A DNA stretch of 64,000 nt from Rheinheimera sp. A13L (GTDB lineage: Bacteria; Pseudomonadota; Gammaproteobacteria; Enterobacterales; Alteromonadaceae), in the NCBI RefSeq assembly GCF_000217935.1, contig NZ_AFHI01000034.1:1-64000 (forward strand). Direction: 5' to 3'. The translations under genes and the position numbers were made by a program. Below the pieces are notes generated by a model. That model did no database searches. It was not told the DNA's origin and saw only the letters and a program-made list of their open reading frames with translations. Every line of letters starts with the position of its first letter. Position 1 is the first letter of the stretch. Below are positions 1 through 8,743 of the stretch, one piece after another.

Positions 1-43
1 TGAAAGCACGCAGCCAACAAAGCTGAGGCTTCAAGTACGACGG
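1..43 (+). repeat. Tail of an intergenic palindromic repeat, cut by the window edge
   Basis: These bases match the last 43 bases of the full repeat copy at 56-170 (the part from GAAAGCACGCAGCC to GTACGACGG), with one mismatch near the end. The rest of the copy lies left of the window. Two copies therefore sit in tandem, about 12 bp apart, downstream of gpsA. Confidence 0.8.
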
Positions 44-55
44 GGATTTTAGCCT

Positions 56-170
56 AAGTAATTGGAGTTGCAGCGCGGCGGCAAGAGATTGAGACCCCAG
101 GAGCATAGTTTACCTATGTGACTGGGGTGAAAGCACGCAGCCAACAAAGCTGCGGCTTCAAGTACGACGG
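56..170 (+). repeat. Full copy of a ~115-bp palindromic intergenic repeat
   Basis: It starts AAGTAATTGGAGTTGCAGC and ends CTTCAAGTACGACGG. The two ends pair (TTGGAGTTGCAGC with GCTGCGGCTTCAA, allowing G-U). The centre is a hairpin: ACCCCAG pairs with CTGGGGT, and CATAG with CTATG. Other copies lie at 37546-37662 (inverted) and 55724-55894. It ends 5 bp from the gpsA stop codon, so it may also end gpsA transcripts. No ORF is present; it looks like a REP/MITE-type element. Confidence 0.85.
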
Positions 171-175
171 CTAAA

Positions 176-1174
176 CTATTCGTCGCGTTTTTCGCGGCCG
201 AGTAGATCCATCGCCGCTAAACGGGCATCTTTGCCCTGATACAACACCTGGTAAATTTGCTCTGTAATTGGCATTTCTACACCAACACGTTGCGCCAGAT
301 TAAAAACTTCTTTGGCATTACGATAGCCTTCCACCACCTGGCCTATGGCCGTCATGGCTTCTTCTACGCCTTTGCCTTCACCCAATAACAAGCCAAAACG
401 TCTGTTGCGGGATTGGTTGTCTGTACAGGTTAAAACTAAATCACCTAAACCGGCCATGCCCATAAAGGTTTCTTTTTTTGCCCCTAAGGCACAACCTAAA
501 CGGCACATCTCTGTTAAACCACGGGTAATTAAGGCTGTACGGGCATTAGCACCAAAACCAATACCATCGGCCATACCAGCACCAATAGCGATGACGTTTT
601 TCACAGCGCCACCCAGCTGCACCCCAATAAAATCAGGATTGGTGTACACCCTGAAGGTTTTAGTGCAATGCAATAAGTCAGAGAGTGCGGAAATGAATTC
701 TGGGTCGGTTGAAGACAACGAAATGGCTGTAGGTAAACCTTTGGCCAGTTCTTTAGCAAAAGTGGGGCCTGAGAGTACGGCTAAGGACACCTGTTCACCC
801 AAAATTTCTTTGGCAACATCCTGCAGTAACCGGCCTGTTTCAGGCTCCAGACCTTTAGTAGCCCAGGCCACACGGGCATTGTGCTGCAAAAAAGGTTTGA
901 TTTGTCTTAAGGTGTCGGCAAAAGCATGGCTTGGCACAGACAATAAAATATCCCGGCATGAAGCTACCGCATAAGCCAGATCATCTGTGACAGCTAAAGA
1001 ATCTGGCAAACGAATATCAGGTAAATACCGCTGATTCATTCGTTGTTCTGCCATCACACGGATATCATCCGCATTGCGACCCCACAACAAAGTTGGATTG
1101 CCATTGCGGGCCAGTGAAATAGCAAGGGCGGTCCCGTAAGAGCCCGCCCCTAACACAGCAATTGCAGCGTTCAT
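176..1174 (-). CDS. gpsA: Glycerol-3-phosphate dehydrogenase [NAD(P)+]
   Basis: Cytosolic enzyme that reduces dihydroxyacetone phosphate to sn-glycerol 3-phosphate for phospholipid synthesis. The 332-residue length is normal for the family. The N-terminus has the Rossmann dinucleotide site [10 protein letters not shown] (residues 9-18), then [13 protein letters not shown] and the catalytic-domain stretch [14 protein letters not shown], all typical of GpsA. It is the last gene of yibN-grxC-secB-gpsA, which E. coli has in the same order, and starts 1 bp after the secB stop, so translation is probably coupled. The stop codon lies next to the palindromic repeat. The identification is secure. Confidence 0.97.
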   Translation of the reverse strand: MNAAIAVLGAGSYGTALAISLARNGNPTLLWGRNADDIRVMAEQRMNQRYLPDIRLPDSLAVTDDLAYAVASCRDILLSVPSHAFADTLRQIKPFLQHNARVAWATKGLEPETGRLLQDVAKEILGEQVSLAVLSGPTFAKELAKGLPTAISLSSTDPEFISALSDLLHCTKTFRVYTNPDFIGVQLGGAVKNVIAIGAGMADGIGFGANARTALITRGLTEMCRLGCALGAKKETFMGMAGLGDLVLTCTDNQSRNRRFGLLLGEGKGVEEAMTAIGQVVEGYRNAKEVFNLAQRVGVEMPITEQIYQVLYQGKDARLAAMDLLGREKRDE

Positions 1175-1175
1175 C

Positions 1176-1649
1176 TTAAGACTGTAGTTCTACGCCTTGC
1201 TGGGCCTGAGCTTCAGCCTGACGTTTTTGTACATATTGAGCAAATAAGGCATCAAAATTCACAGGTGCCAGATTCAGTTGCGGGAAAGTACCGCGGTTTA
1301 CCAGATTAGACACAGCTTCACGGGCATAAGGGAACAGAATGTTCGGGCAGAATGAAGCTAACATATGAGCCATTTGTGCATCTTCCAGTACAGGCACACT
1401 GAAAATACCAGCCTGTTGCACTTCACATAAAAACGCCACTTCTTCTTCAATGCGAGCTGTAACAGTCAGAGATAACACCACTTCAAAGGTATTGTCGTCT
1501 AACTTCTCGCTGCGGGTATCTAAATCTAACTGAATAGCTGGTTGCCACTCTTTACGAAATATTGCCGGAGCGTTAGGTGACTCATAAGAAATGTCTTTGA
1601 CGTAAATACGCTGGATGGCAAATTGTTCAGCAACTTGTTGTTCGGCCAT
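1176..1649 (-). CDS. secB: Protein-export chaperone SecB
   Basis: Homotetrameric cytosolic chaperone that holds preproteins unfolded and passes them to SecA. The 157-residue length is normal. It shows the family signature around [19 protein letters not shown] (residues 10-28) and the [20 protein letters not shown] segment, and ends in a Gln/Ala-rich tail. A short AGGATTTATC ribosome site precedes the ATG. It lies between grxC and gpsA as in enterobacteria. Pairing of secB with gpsA is common, but no direct functional link is known to me. Confidence 0.97.
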   Translation of the reverse strand: MAEQQVAEQFAIQRIYVKDISYESPNAPAIFRKEWQPAIQLDLDTRSEKLDDNTFEVVLSLTVTARIEEEVAFLCEVQQAGIFSVPVLEDAQMAHMLASFCPNILFPYAREAVSNLVNRGTFPQLNLAPVNFDALFAQYVQKRQAEAQAQQGVELQS

Positions 1650-1714
1650 GATAAATCCTAGTTTTAATTATGTTTAATGATCGAGTTTAGTAATCGACAG
1701 AAAGCCAGCCGCAG

Positions 1715-1972
1715 TTATGCAGCGAGCATCGAATTCAAAGTACCGGCATTTTCCAGTGCAAAAAGATCGTCACAACCACCTACATGAGTATCGCCGATAA
1801 AAATTTGCGGTACTGTGGTGCGGCCATTGGCACGCTCAATCATGGCTGGACGCAATTCTGGCTGTTCGTCGATTTTAATCTCGTCAAACTGCACGCCCTT
1901 TTGGCCTAATAATGCCTTAGCGCGAACACAATAAGGACAATAGGCCTTAGTGTAAATAGTGACTTGTGCCAT
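1715..1972 (-). CDS. grxC: Glutaredoxin 3
   Basis: Small cytosolic GSH-dependent thiol-disulfide oxidoreductase of 85 residues. The dithiol active site CPYC is at residues 12-15. The TVPQIFIG segment with the cis-proline and the GG(C/S)DDL glutathione-binding motif follow, as in E. coli GrxC. It starts 12 bp after yibN ends, so the two are probably cotranscribed. Both act on sulfur chemistry, which fits a shared operon. Confidence 0.95.
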   Translation of the reverse strand: MAQVTIYTKAYCPYCVRAKALLGQKGVQFDEIKIDEQPELRPAMIERANGRTTVPQIFIGDTHVGGCDDLFALENAGTLNSMLAA

Positions 1973-1984
1973 CTTTGCTCCGAC

Positions 1985-2422
1985 TTACTTCTTAACAACA
2001 GGCAGGTTTGCACCTGTCCAGGTACCCATACCGCCCTGCAAAACAAAAACTTTGGTGAAGCCCTGTTTTGACAATGTAGCAGCTGCGCCTTGTGCAGACA
2101 TACCTGCCTGACAGACTACTATGATGGGTGCGTCTTTTTTGTTTTCAAGGCCGCCGATCGCTTGAGTGTTAATTTGTTCGGTTGTCAGATGACGGGCGCC
2201 AGTAATATGGCCCTTTTTGAAGTCGGCTTCAGCGCGGATATCAATCACTGTTGCATCTTCTCTGTTCACCATCAAGGTCAGTTGAGTCGGAGTCACTTGT
2301 TTGACTGAAGAAGTTAAAGATTTAATCCAGCTGACCAGCAAGGCTAAAAATAACGCCACCCAAGCGGCGGTCAGGTACGGATGATTACTTAAAAAATCAA
2401 TATATTGCTGCATAAACACCAT
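1985..2422 (-). CDS. yibN: Membrane-anchored rhodanese-like sulfurtransferase (YibN family)
   Basis: 145 residues: one N-terminal transmembrane helix (about residues 17-34), then a single rhodanese domain. The persulfide cysteine is Cys104 in VVCQAGMSAQG, and the DIRAEADFKKGHI segment is typical of the fold. The domain should face the cytosol, where it probably handles sulfane sulfur. The physiological substrate is not known. Start: ATG at 2422, with an alternative ATG three codons later at 2413; neither has a clear ribosome site. It is the first gene of the yibN-grxC-secB-gpsA operon, divergent from gpmI. Confidence 0.9.
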   Translation of the reverse strand: MVFMQQYIDFLSNHPYLTAAWVALFLALLVSWIKSLTSSVKQVTPTQLTLMVNREDATVIDIRAEADFKKGHITGARHLTTEQINTQAIGGLENKKDAPIIVVCQAGMSAQGAAATLSKQGFTKVFVLQGGMGTWTGANLPVVKK

Positions 2423-2584
2423 TCTGTTTCATTTCAGGAGCAAAACTTTGCGGCCGAGTATACCTAGTTTGATAAAAGAATGCAGCATTGAAGCCCTATC
2501 CGTACTATTTCGTCACTGTTTTCACGGGAAAAACAAGGTAAGATAGGCCATCAAAACGATGATCAAGCAACAAGATACGGAGCC

Positions 2585-4132
2585 ATGAGTATGCAGCCGA
2601 AAAAGCCGTTAGTCTTACTGATATTGGATGGATGGGGATACAGAGAAGAACGTGAATCCAACGCCATTTTACAAGCCAATACTCCGGTTATGGACAAATT
2701 ATGGGCAGAGTATCCTCATTCGCTGATTTCAGGCTCTGGTCTGGATGTCGGTTTGCCAGATGGTCAGATGGGCAATTCTGAAGTAGGTCATGTCAATTTA
2801 GGCTCAGGCCGTGTGGTCTATCAGGATTTTACCCGTATCACTAAAGCTATTGCTGATGGCGACTTTTTTACTAACCCTGTGCTGGTAGAAGCCACTCAGA
2901 GTGCAGTACGCCAGGGTAAAGCTGTGCATCTGATGGGTTTGTTATCGCCAGGTGGTGTGCATAGCCATGAAGATCACATTATTGCGATGATTGACTTAGC
3001 CAAACAACAAGGTGCGACTGAAATTTACCTGCACGCCTTTTTAGATGGCCGCGATACGCCACCACGCAGCGCAGAAGCTTCGTTGCAACGGGTGGAAGAT
3101 CACTTTAAAGCCATAGGTGTGGGCCAGGTTGCTTCTGTGATTGGCCGTTATTTTGCGATGGACCGTGATAAACGCTGGGACCGCGTGCAAGCTGCTTATG
3201 ATTTATTAACGCAGGGCAAAGCTGAATTTACTGCAACTACAGCAGTGGACGCATTAAAAGCTGCCTACAGCCGTGATGAAAATGACGAGTTTGTCAAAGC
3301 GACCGCCATTAAAAATCCTGCTGGTAACGTGATTAAAATGCAAGATGGCGACAGTCTGATTTTTATGAACTTCCGTGCCGACCGTGCCCGTCAGTTCAGC
3401 CGTGCTTTTATTGATGCCGACTTCACAGGTTTTGCCCGTGAGTACCAGCCACAACTGGCAAGCTTTGTCATGCTGACTGAATACGCTGCTGATATTAAAG
3501 CCCCTTGTGCTTATCCCCCTGAAAGTCTGGATAACGTTTTGGGTGAATGGCTGGCGAAACATCAGAAAACTCAGTTACGTATTTCCGAAACTGAAAAATA
3601 TGCCCACGTGACCTTCTTTTTCAGTGGCGGCCGTGAAGATGTATTTGACGGTGAACAACGTATTCTGGTGCCTTCCCCTAATGTCGCCACCTATGATTTG
3701 CAGCCGGAAATGAATTCCACCGAACTGACCAACAAGCTGGTCGGCGCTATTCACAGCGGCGAGTATGATGTGATCATTTGTAACTATCCAAATGGCGATA
3801 TGGTCGGCCACACTGGTATTTTATCTGCTGCTATTAAAGCGGTAGAAGCAGTGGATCACTGCATTGGCCGTGTGGTGGAAGCATTACAGCAAGTGGGCGG
3901 CGAATGTTTAATTACAGCCGACCATGGCAATGCCGAACAAATGCAGGATCTGGAATCTGGTCAGGCTCATACAGCCCATACCAGCGGTCCTGTGCCACTG
4001 ATTTATGTAGGTCGCAATGCGGCAGTGACTCCGGGCGGTATTTTAAGTGATATAGCCCCTACCATGCTGCATTTAATGGGTATGCCAATTCCTGCCGAGA
4101 TGACAGGCAAAATTCTGATGAAGTTAAATTAA
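2585..4132 (+). CDS. gpmI: 2,3-bisphosphoglycerate-independent phosphoglycerate mutase
   Basis: Glycolytic and gluconeogenic enzyme that interconverts 3- and 2-phosphoglycerate and needs Mn2+. The 515-residue length is normal. Metal ligand Asp15 (LILDGWG) and the phosphorylated nucleophile Ser65 ([12 protein letters not shown]) are present, as are HSHEDH, DGRDTPP, the FRADRAR motif and the second metal site around [10 protein letters not shown]. The ATG is preceded by a weak ACGGAG site. It is the first gene of gpmI-envC-yibQ; its stop overlaps the first possible envC start (TAATG). Confidence 0.98.
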   Translation: MSMQPKKPLVLLILDGWGYREERESNAILQANTPVMDKLWAEYPHSLISGSGLDVGLPDGQMGNSEVGHVNLGSGRVVYQDFTRITKAIADGDFFTNPVLVEATQSAVRQGKAVHLMGLLSPGGVHSHEDHIIAMIDLAKQQGATEIYLHAFLDGRDTPPRSAEASLQRVEDHFKAIGVGQVASVIGRYFAMDRDKRWDRVQAAYDLLTQGKAEFTATTAVDALKAAYSRDENDEFVKATAIKNPAGNVIKMQDGDSLIFMNFRADRARQFSRAFIDADFTGFAREYQPQLASFVMLTEYAADIKAPCAYPPESLDNVLGEWLAKHQKTQLRISETEKYAHVTFFFSGGREDVFDGEQRILVPSPNVATYDLQPEMNSTELTNKLVGAIHSGEYDVIICNYPNGDMVGHTGILSAAIKAVEAVDHCIGRVVEALQQVGGECLITADHGNAEQMQDLESGQAHTAHTSGPVPLIYVGRNAAVTPGGILSDIAPTMLHLMGMPIPAEMTGKILMKLN

Positions 4133-5295
4133 TGCCAGTAAGACTCGTTAACTACAGAGTAAGAATGCAGCAGAGCTTAGCTCTGCTGCTCTGTTTAGCC
4201 TCGGCCCCCTTATTGGCTCAGGATCAAAAAGAGGTGCAGCAGGAACTGTCGCAACTCAAAGGCCAAATTCAGCAAACTGAAAAAGAGCTGAAGCAGCAAC
4301 AAAAGGCCTTTACCAAAGCCCAGGATTTGCTGAAAACTGCGGATCAATCCTTAGCCAGGCTGGCGCGGCAACTACGTCAGAGCACTACGGAGCTGGCTGA
4401 ACTGCACAAGCAGCAACAGCAGTTGCAACTGCAGCAGCAACAACTGCAACAAAGTTTCGAGTTGCAAAAGTCATTGCTTGCACAGCAGCTCAAAGGGGCT
4501 TTTGTCACAGGCGAGCACGACTACACCAAGATGCTGCTGAACCAGCAAGACAGCACTAAGCTGGAGCGGATATTAACTTATTATCAGTATCTGAATCAGG
4601 CGCGGATGCAGCAGCTACAACAAATAGAGCAAACAGCTGAAGAACTGAAACAAGTTGAGCTGGATTTGCAAGCAAAGGCGCAGCAACAGCAGCAACTGCA
4701 AGCCCAACTGGAGCAGCAAAAGCAGGAGCTGACTGAAGCAAAAAGTAGTCAGCTGGCTTCAGTGAAAAAGATGAAAAGCTTTTTAACGGATCAAGAGCAA
4801 CAGCTGAACTACCTGAAACAAAACGAACAAAGCCTGCAAAACACCTTGGGCAAACTGAAGGCTGCTGCCATAGCGGCGAAAAAACGCATCAACTTGCCAA
4901 AAACCAAAGGCAAACTGCCATGGCCAGTGCAAGGCGATATTTTGCAGGGTTATGGTGAAAAACGCCTGGCAGGCGTTAGCTCCAGGGGCATTTTAATAGC
5001 AGCTGCCGAAGGTTCAAAAGTCAAAGCTGTGGCAGACGGGCAAGTGATTTATGCAGACTGGCTGAAAGGTTATGGCTGGGTGATAGTGCTGGATCATGGC
5101 AACGGAGTTATGAGTTTGTATGGTCATAATCAAACCTTATTAAAAAAGCCAGGCGAGTCTGTTAATGCCAGTGACGCTGTGGCTTTAGTGGGCGCCAGTG
5201 GTGGTCAGACGCAGGCTGGATTGTATTTTGAGATCCGGCAAAAAGGCTCAGCCATTAACCCTATTACCTGGTTACAGAAACGCGCAGGATCTTAG
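4132..5295 (+). CDS. envC: Murein hydrolase activator EnvC
   Basis: Periplasmic activator of the septal amidases AmiA/AmiB, acting with FtsEX during cell separation. 387 residues from the overlapping ATG; the ATG at 4165 (MQQSLALLLCLAS) would put the signal peptide at the N-terminus and is an equally good start. Residues about 30-250 are a long Gln/Lys/Glu-rich coiled coil. The C-terminus is a LytM/M23 domain that has lost its zinc ligands: Arg replaces the first His (SRGILI) and Tyr stands where the HxH motif is expected (GLYFEIR). That loss is normal for EnvC, which is not itself a hydrolase. ftsE and ftsX, its partners, lie at 8.7-10.4 kb. Confidence 0.94.
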   Translation: MPVRLVNYRVRMQQSLALLLCLASAPLLAQDQKEVQQELSQLKGQIQQTEKELKQQQKAFTKAQDLLKTADQSLARLARQLRQSTTELAELHKQQQQLQLQQQQLQQSFELQKSLLAQQLKGAFVTGEHDYTKMLLNQQDSTKLERILTYYQYLNQARMQQLQQIEQTAEELKQVELDLQAKAQQQQQLQAQLEQQKQELTEAKSSQLASVKKMKSFLTDQEQQLNYLKQNEQSLQNTLGKLKAAAIAAKKRINLPKTKGKLPWPVQGDILQGYGEKRLAGVSSRGILIAAAEGSKVKAVADGQVIYADWLKGYGWVIVLDHGNGVMSLYGHNQTLLKKPGESVNASDAVALVGASGGQTQAGLYFEIRQKGSAINPITWLQKRAGS

Positions 5296-5297
5296 TC

Positions 5298-6332
5298 ATG
5301 AAGTATTGGATCAGCTTAGCTTTTGCGCTTTGCAGCTTACCTTCTATCGCCGCTAAAGTGGCTATAGTAATTGACGACATTGGTTACCATAAGCTTGACT
5401 ACAAGCTGCTGGAATTACCTTATGATTTAACCTTTGCCGTTATTCCTCATACCACGCACAGTAATGCGGTAGCCAAAGCAGCCTATCAGCAGCGCCGTGA
5501 TGTGATTTTGCATATGCCGATGGAGTCTGCACGCCGGGCTGACTTAAGTAAAAATGCACTCAAAGTGACCATGAGCCGTTCGCAGATAGAGCGCAAACTT
5601 CAGGCTGCTTTTGCCGATATACCTTATGCTATTGGCATCAATAATCATATGGGCGGCTATTTCACCGAACAAGCCAATGTGATGGACTGGACTTTGGCTT
5701 ATGTGGCCAAACGTCAGCTGTTTTTCCTCGACAGCAAAACCACAGCTCGCAGTCAGGCTGGTGTTTATGCCAAAAAACACCAAATCCCACTGTTAACCCG
5801 TCATGTTTTTCTGGATAACGACCGCTCTTACCAAGCTTTGGATAAACAATTTAACCTGATGATCAAGCTGGCGAAACAGCAGCAACACGCCATAGCTATA
5901 GGTCATCCTTATCCTGAAACTTATGCCTATCTGAAAAAACACTTACCCGATTTAGCAGCCCAGGGTATAGAAGTGGTAAAACTATCCAGCTTGTTACCCT
6001 CCGACTATGCAATTATCACTGCGGCCCAAACTGCAGATGTGCCTTTGTCCCTGCCAGAACAGGATCCGGTTCAGCCATTGCGTGTTGCAAAAACAGAGAA
6101 AAAATCTATGAATACGACAACTGCGGCAGTATTTACCCCAGCCATTGAAGATCCTGCAGCTATTATCACCATGTACCAGCTGCAATGGAATATACCTGCC
6201 CTGCTGAACCCTATGACTCTGCCCCGGATTAAACCTACTCAGCCGCTGATGCAAAAACCCTGGGAATTACCGGAGCCAGTCAAAAAACCAGCCCGGTCTC
6301 TGCCGTTTTATCAGTTAGGCGGTAGTTTGTAA
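5298..6332 (+). CDS. yibQ: Divergent polysaccharide deacetylase family protein (YibQ)
   Basis: 344 residues with a cleavable signal peptide (about 1-18, LCSLPSIAA), so probably periplasmic. The body is the DUF610 / divergent polysaccharide deacetylase fold: VAIVIDDIGY at 22-31, LHMPMES, GINNHMGGYF and FLDSKTT are the family landmarks. The C-terminal ~90 residues are Pro-rich and longer than in E. coli YibQ, and probably disordered. The role is unknown; position after envC suggests cell-wall work. It begins 2 bp after envC and is followed by a strong terminator. Confidence 0.9.
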   Translation: MKYWISLAFALCSLPSIAAKVAIVIDDIGYHKLDYKLLELPYDLTFAVIPHTTHSNAVAKAAYQQRRDVILHMPMESARRADLSKNALKVTMSRSQIERKLQAAFADIPYAIGINNHMGGYFTEQANVMDWTLAYVAKRQLFFLDSKTTARSQAGVYAKKHQIPLLTRHVFLDNDRSYQALDKQFNLMIKLAKQQQHAIAIGHPYPETYAYLKKHLPDLAAQGIEVVKLSSLLPSDYAIITAAQTADVPLSLPEQDPVQPLRVAKTEKKSMNTTTAAVFTPAIEDPAAIITMYQLQWNIPALLNPMTLPRIKPTQPLMQKPWELPEPVKKPARSLPFYQLGGSL

Positions 6333-6350
6333 TTTGCCTTCAGAAACGCA

Positions 6351-6375
6351 AAAGCCCTGACAAGTCAGGGCTTTT
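6351..6375. terminator. Bidirectional rho-independent terminator between yibQ and rpoH
   Basis: The stem AAAGCCCTGAC / GTCAGGGCTTT closes on a short loop and is followed by TTTTTA on the plus strand, with an A-rich run on the other side. It lies between two convergent genes and can serve both. Confidence 0.9.
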
Positions 6376-6393
6376 TACTATGAAAAAAACGCT

Positions 6394-7248
6394 TTAAGCA
6401 GCCATTGCAGCCTGTAGTTTTTTCATCGCATTTTTTTCCAGCTGACGTACACGTTCAGCAGACACCTGATAACGGTCCGCTAACTCCTGTAAGGTCAGTT
6501 TCTGATCATCTAACCAACGGGCACGGATAATGTCCTGGCTGCGGTCATCCAATGTGCTTACTGCGGCTTGCAGTCGATCCACTGCTGCATTGTCCCATTG
6601 GTCTTCTTCAATACGGTTGGCTAAATCAGACTCTTTGTCCTGTAAATAAAATACCGGAGCAGTGTAATTGCTTTCGTCTTCATCATCAGATGCATCAAAA
6701 GGCATATCGTAGTTGCTCATGCGGGATTCCATTTCCATCACTTCGTGTACAGGAACACCTAAAGAGTCTGCGACATTTTGCACTTCTTCTTTACTGAACC
6801 AGCCTAAATGCTTTTTGGCTTTACGCAGATTAAAGAACAACTTACGTTGTGCCTTTGTCGTTGCCACTTTGACAATACGCCAGTTTTTCAGAACAAATTC
6901 ATGAATTTCTGCTTTGATCCAGTGCACAGCAAAAGACACTAAACGTACACCAACGGAAGGGTCAAAACGTTTCACTGCTTTCATCAGGCCTATATTGCCT
7001 TCCTGGATCAGGTCGCTGATAGGCAAACCGTAACCTGAATAGCTGCGGGCAATATGCACTACAAAACGCAGGTGAGACATAATCAGCACACGGGCCGATT
7101 CTAAATCACCGTCTTGCTGTAATTTTTCAGCTAAAGAACGTTCTTCTTCTGCTGTGAGCATAGGGATGGTACTTACCGCATGAGTGTAAGCTTCAAGGCT
7201 GCCACTTCCAGCCACTGTCAGAGTCATCATTTGTGAAGCCTGAGTCAT
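6394..7248 (-). CDS. rpoH: Heat-shock RNA polymerase sigma factor sigma-32
   Basis: 284 residues. The sigma-70 region 2 core is at [20 protein letters not shown], followed by region 2.4 ([19 protein letters not shown]) and the RpoH-specific box [17 protein letters not shown]. Region 4 HTH is at the C-terminus ([20 protein letters not shown]). Start: the frame is open up to a GTG at 7290, but the ATG at 7248 has a strong AGGGGAA ribosome site, and the longer form would run through the CIRCE operator, so 7248 is chosen. E. coli has ftsYEX-rpoH; here a divergent EAL-HDOD gene separates ftsX from rpoH. Confidence 0.97.
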   Translation of the reverse strand: MTQASQMMTLTVAGSGSLEAYTHAVSTIPMLTAEEERSLAEKLQQDGDLESARVLIMSHLRFVVHIARSYSGYGLPISDLIQEGNIGLMKAVKRFDPSVGVRLVSFAVHWIKAEIHEFVLKNWRIVKVATTKAQRKLFFNLRKAKKHLGWFSKEEVQNVADSLGVPVHEVMEMESRMSNYDMPFDASDDEDESNYTAPVFYLQDKESDLANRIEEDQWDNAAVDRLQAAVSTLDDRSQDIIRARWLDDQKLTLQELADRYQVSAERVRQLEKNAMKKLQAAMAA

Positions 7249-7283
7249 GTAATTTCCCCTTACTTGCTTGATTGGGTCAAATC

Positions 7284-7310
7284 TTAGCACTCTTTAACCG
7301 AGAGTGCTAA
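7284..7310 (-). promoter_or_regulatory. CIRCE operator (HrcA site) upstream of rpoH
   Basis: TTAGCACTC-N9-GAGTGCTAA is a perfect inverted repeat identical to the CIRCE consensus. It lies 36 bp upstream of the rpoH ATG and downstream of the predicted promoter, in the 5' leader where HrcA sites usually sit. HrcA control of rpoH is inferred; hrcA is not in this window. Confidence 0.88.
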
Positions 7311-7339
7311 AATAAATTTTCATCTTTTAAGATCCGAAT

Positions 7340-7369
7340 TGTATAAGCCCTGTTTTTTAATAATATCAA
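7340..7369 (-). promoter_or_regulatory. Predicted sigma-70 promoter of rpoH
   Basis: Read on the minus strand: -35 TTGATA (7364-7369), a 17-bp spacer, -10 TTATAC (7341-7346), or TATACA with an 18-bp spacer. The start would fall near 7333, about 25 bp before the CIRCE element. Predicted from sequence only. Confidence 0.6.
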
Positions 7370-7463
7370 TTCATATATAAAGCCTGTTTTTTCTTATATG
7401 ATAAATTTAGAACTTGCGATCAGTGTGAATGATAAAAACAAAAAATAACTGAAGGCCACATCT

Positions 7464-8681
7464 ATGTACTGTTATGTCGCGCGCCAGCCTATTTTCGACC
7501 GCCAAAAAGCAGTGACAGGCTACGAACTGTTATTTCGGGATGGTGTAGATAACTGTTTTCCAAATATTGGCGCTGATGAAGCGACCTCCAAATTAATCAC
7601 CCAACACCACTTATTATTAGGGGTGGAAAAAATCACCGGCGGTAAACAAGCTTTTATTAACTTTTCTGCAGACACCTTAATTCATCATTTTCCGACGTCC
7701 ATTGACCCCAACAGTATGGTGATAGAAATACTGGAAACAGTGCCGATCAGCGACGAGTTGCTGACTGCCTGTAAAGAGCTGCATAAAATGGGCTATCGCC
7801 TTGCATTAGACGATCATGACTTTGATACCAAGTGGGATGTATTTTTACCTTATGTCAGTATTATTAAGGTGGATGTACAGATGTTTAATATGCTGCAGAT
7901 CAGTAAGTACCTGCGACGTATTGCTAAATACCCTGTGACCTTACTGGCGGAGAAAGTAGAAACAGCAGATGAATATGAGCAGCTCAAAACACTGGGCTTT
8001 GATTTATATCAGGGCTATTTTTTTGCCCGGCCAGAAATGCTGAAACATAAACAACTAGGCAGCAATAAACTGAACCTGCTGGCTCTGATCAGCGAGTCCA
8101 GCAAGGAACGGCTGGATTTTGATGGCCTTGCCGCTATTGTTGAACGTGATTTAGATATGTCCTATAAATTGCTGCGTTTTATTAACAGTGCTAACTTTGC
8201 CCGCAGCCAAAGCATTGGCTCGTTAAAACACGCCATGGTGTATATGGGTGAAGCTGAACTGAAGAAGTTTATTTCCCTGCTGGCCTTAGCGAATCTGGCC
8301 GAAGGCCAATCCGACGAATTATTAGTGATGTCGCTGATCCGGGCGCGTTTTTGTGATCGCCTGGCCAACATCAGGGGAGATAAAGAAAACCCGCCTGCTG
8401 CATTTTTAACAGGTTTATTTTCTCTGGTGGATGCCTTGCTGGAACAACCGCTGGAAGATTTGTTAGCTCAATTACCTTTGCTGCCGGAAATTAAAGCCGC
8501 TTTGTTGGAAAACAAAGGAGTACTTGCCGATTATCTGACGGTTGAACGCACCTTTGAACAGGGCTTATGGCAACAGCAGACAGAGCTGTCGTCCCGTATG
8601 GTGCCGCAGAACGTTGACTTGAATCTGGTGTACTTTGAGGCGGTGGAATGGGGTCAACGCTTACTGAAGGTACAGCACTGA
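7464..8681 (+). CDS. EAL-HDOD signalling protein with a degenerate EAL domain
   Basis: 405 residues. Residues about 1-200 are an EAL-type fold (RQPIFDRQKAVTGYELLFRDG region), but the EAL signature reads ELL and the DDFGTGYS-type motif reads LDDHDFDTKWD, so cyclic-di-GMP hydrolysis is unlikely. Residues about 200-390 are an HDOD domain (YKLLRFINSANFARSQ, SLKHAMVYMGEAELKKF). The arrangement matches the YuxH/CdgJ family, which regulates motility or surface behaviour in relatives without being a phosphodiesterase. It is transcribed divergently from rpoH across a 215-bp gap. Confidence 0.88.
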   Translation: MYCYVARQPIFDRQKAVTGYELLFRDGVDNCFPNIGADEATSKLITQHHLLLGVEKITGGKQAFINFSADTLIHHFPTSIDPNSMVIEILETVPISDELLTACKELHKMGYRLALDDHDFDTKWDVFLPYVSIIKVDVQMFNMLQISKYLRRIAKYPVTLLAEKVETADEYEQLKTLGFDLYQGYFFARPEMLKHKQLGSNKLNLLALISESSKERLDFDGLAAIVERDLDMSYKLLRFINSANFARSQSIGSLKHAMVYMGEAELKKFISLLALANLAEGQSDELLVMSLIRARFCDRLANIRGDKENPPAAFLTGLFSLVDALLEQPLEDLLAQLPLLPEIKAALLENKGVLADYLTVERTFEQGLWQQQTELSSRMVPQNVDLNLVYFEAVEWGQRLLKVQH

Positions 8682-8743
8682 TAGCTTGCAGAGTGTTTCA
8701 CCCGACGGCCAGAATAGCTTATGGCCGTCAGGTTTTATCTGCT

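Noticed and set aside
345-974. 209-codon ORF antisense to gpsA
   Set aside because: Its codons are the shadow of the conserved gpsA frame; no ribosome site or family.
4390-4760. Dense CAG/CAA repeats as a tandem repeat or CRISPR-like array
   Set aside because: They encode the Gln-rich coiled coil of EnvC and have no fixed period or spacers.
6394-7290. Longer rpoH form beginning at GTG 7290
   Set aside because: It would code through the CIRCE operator and has no ribosome site, while ATG 7248 has AGGGGAA.
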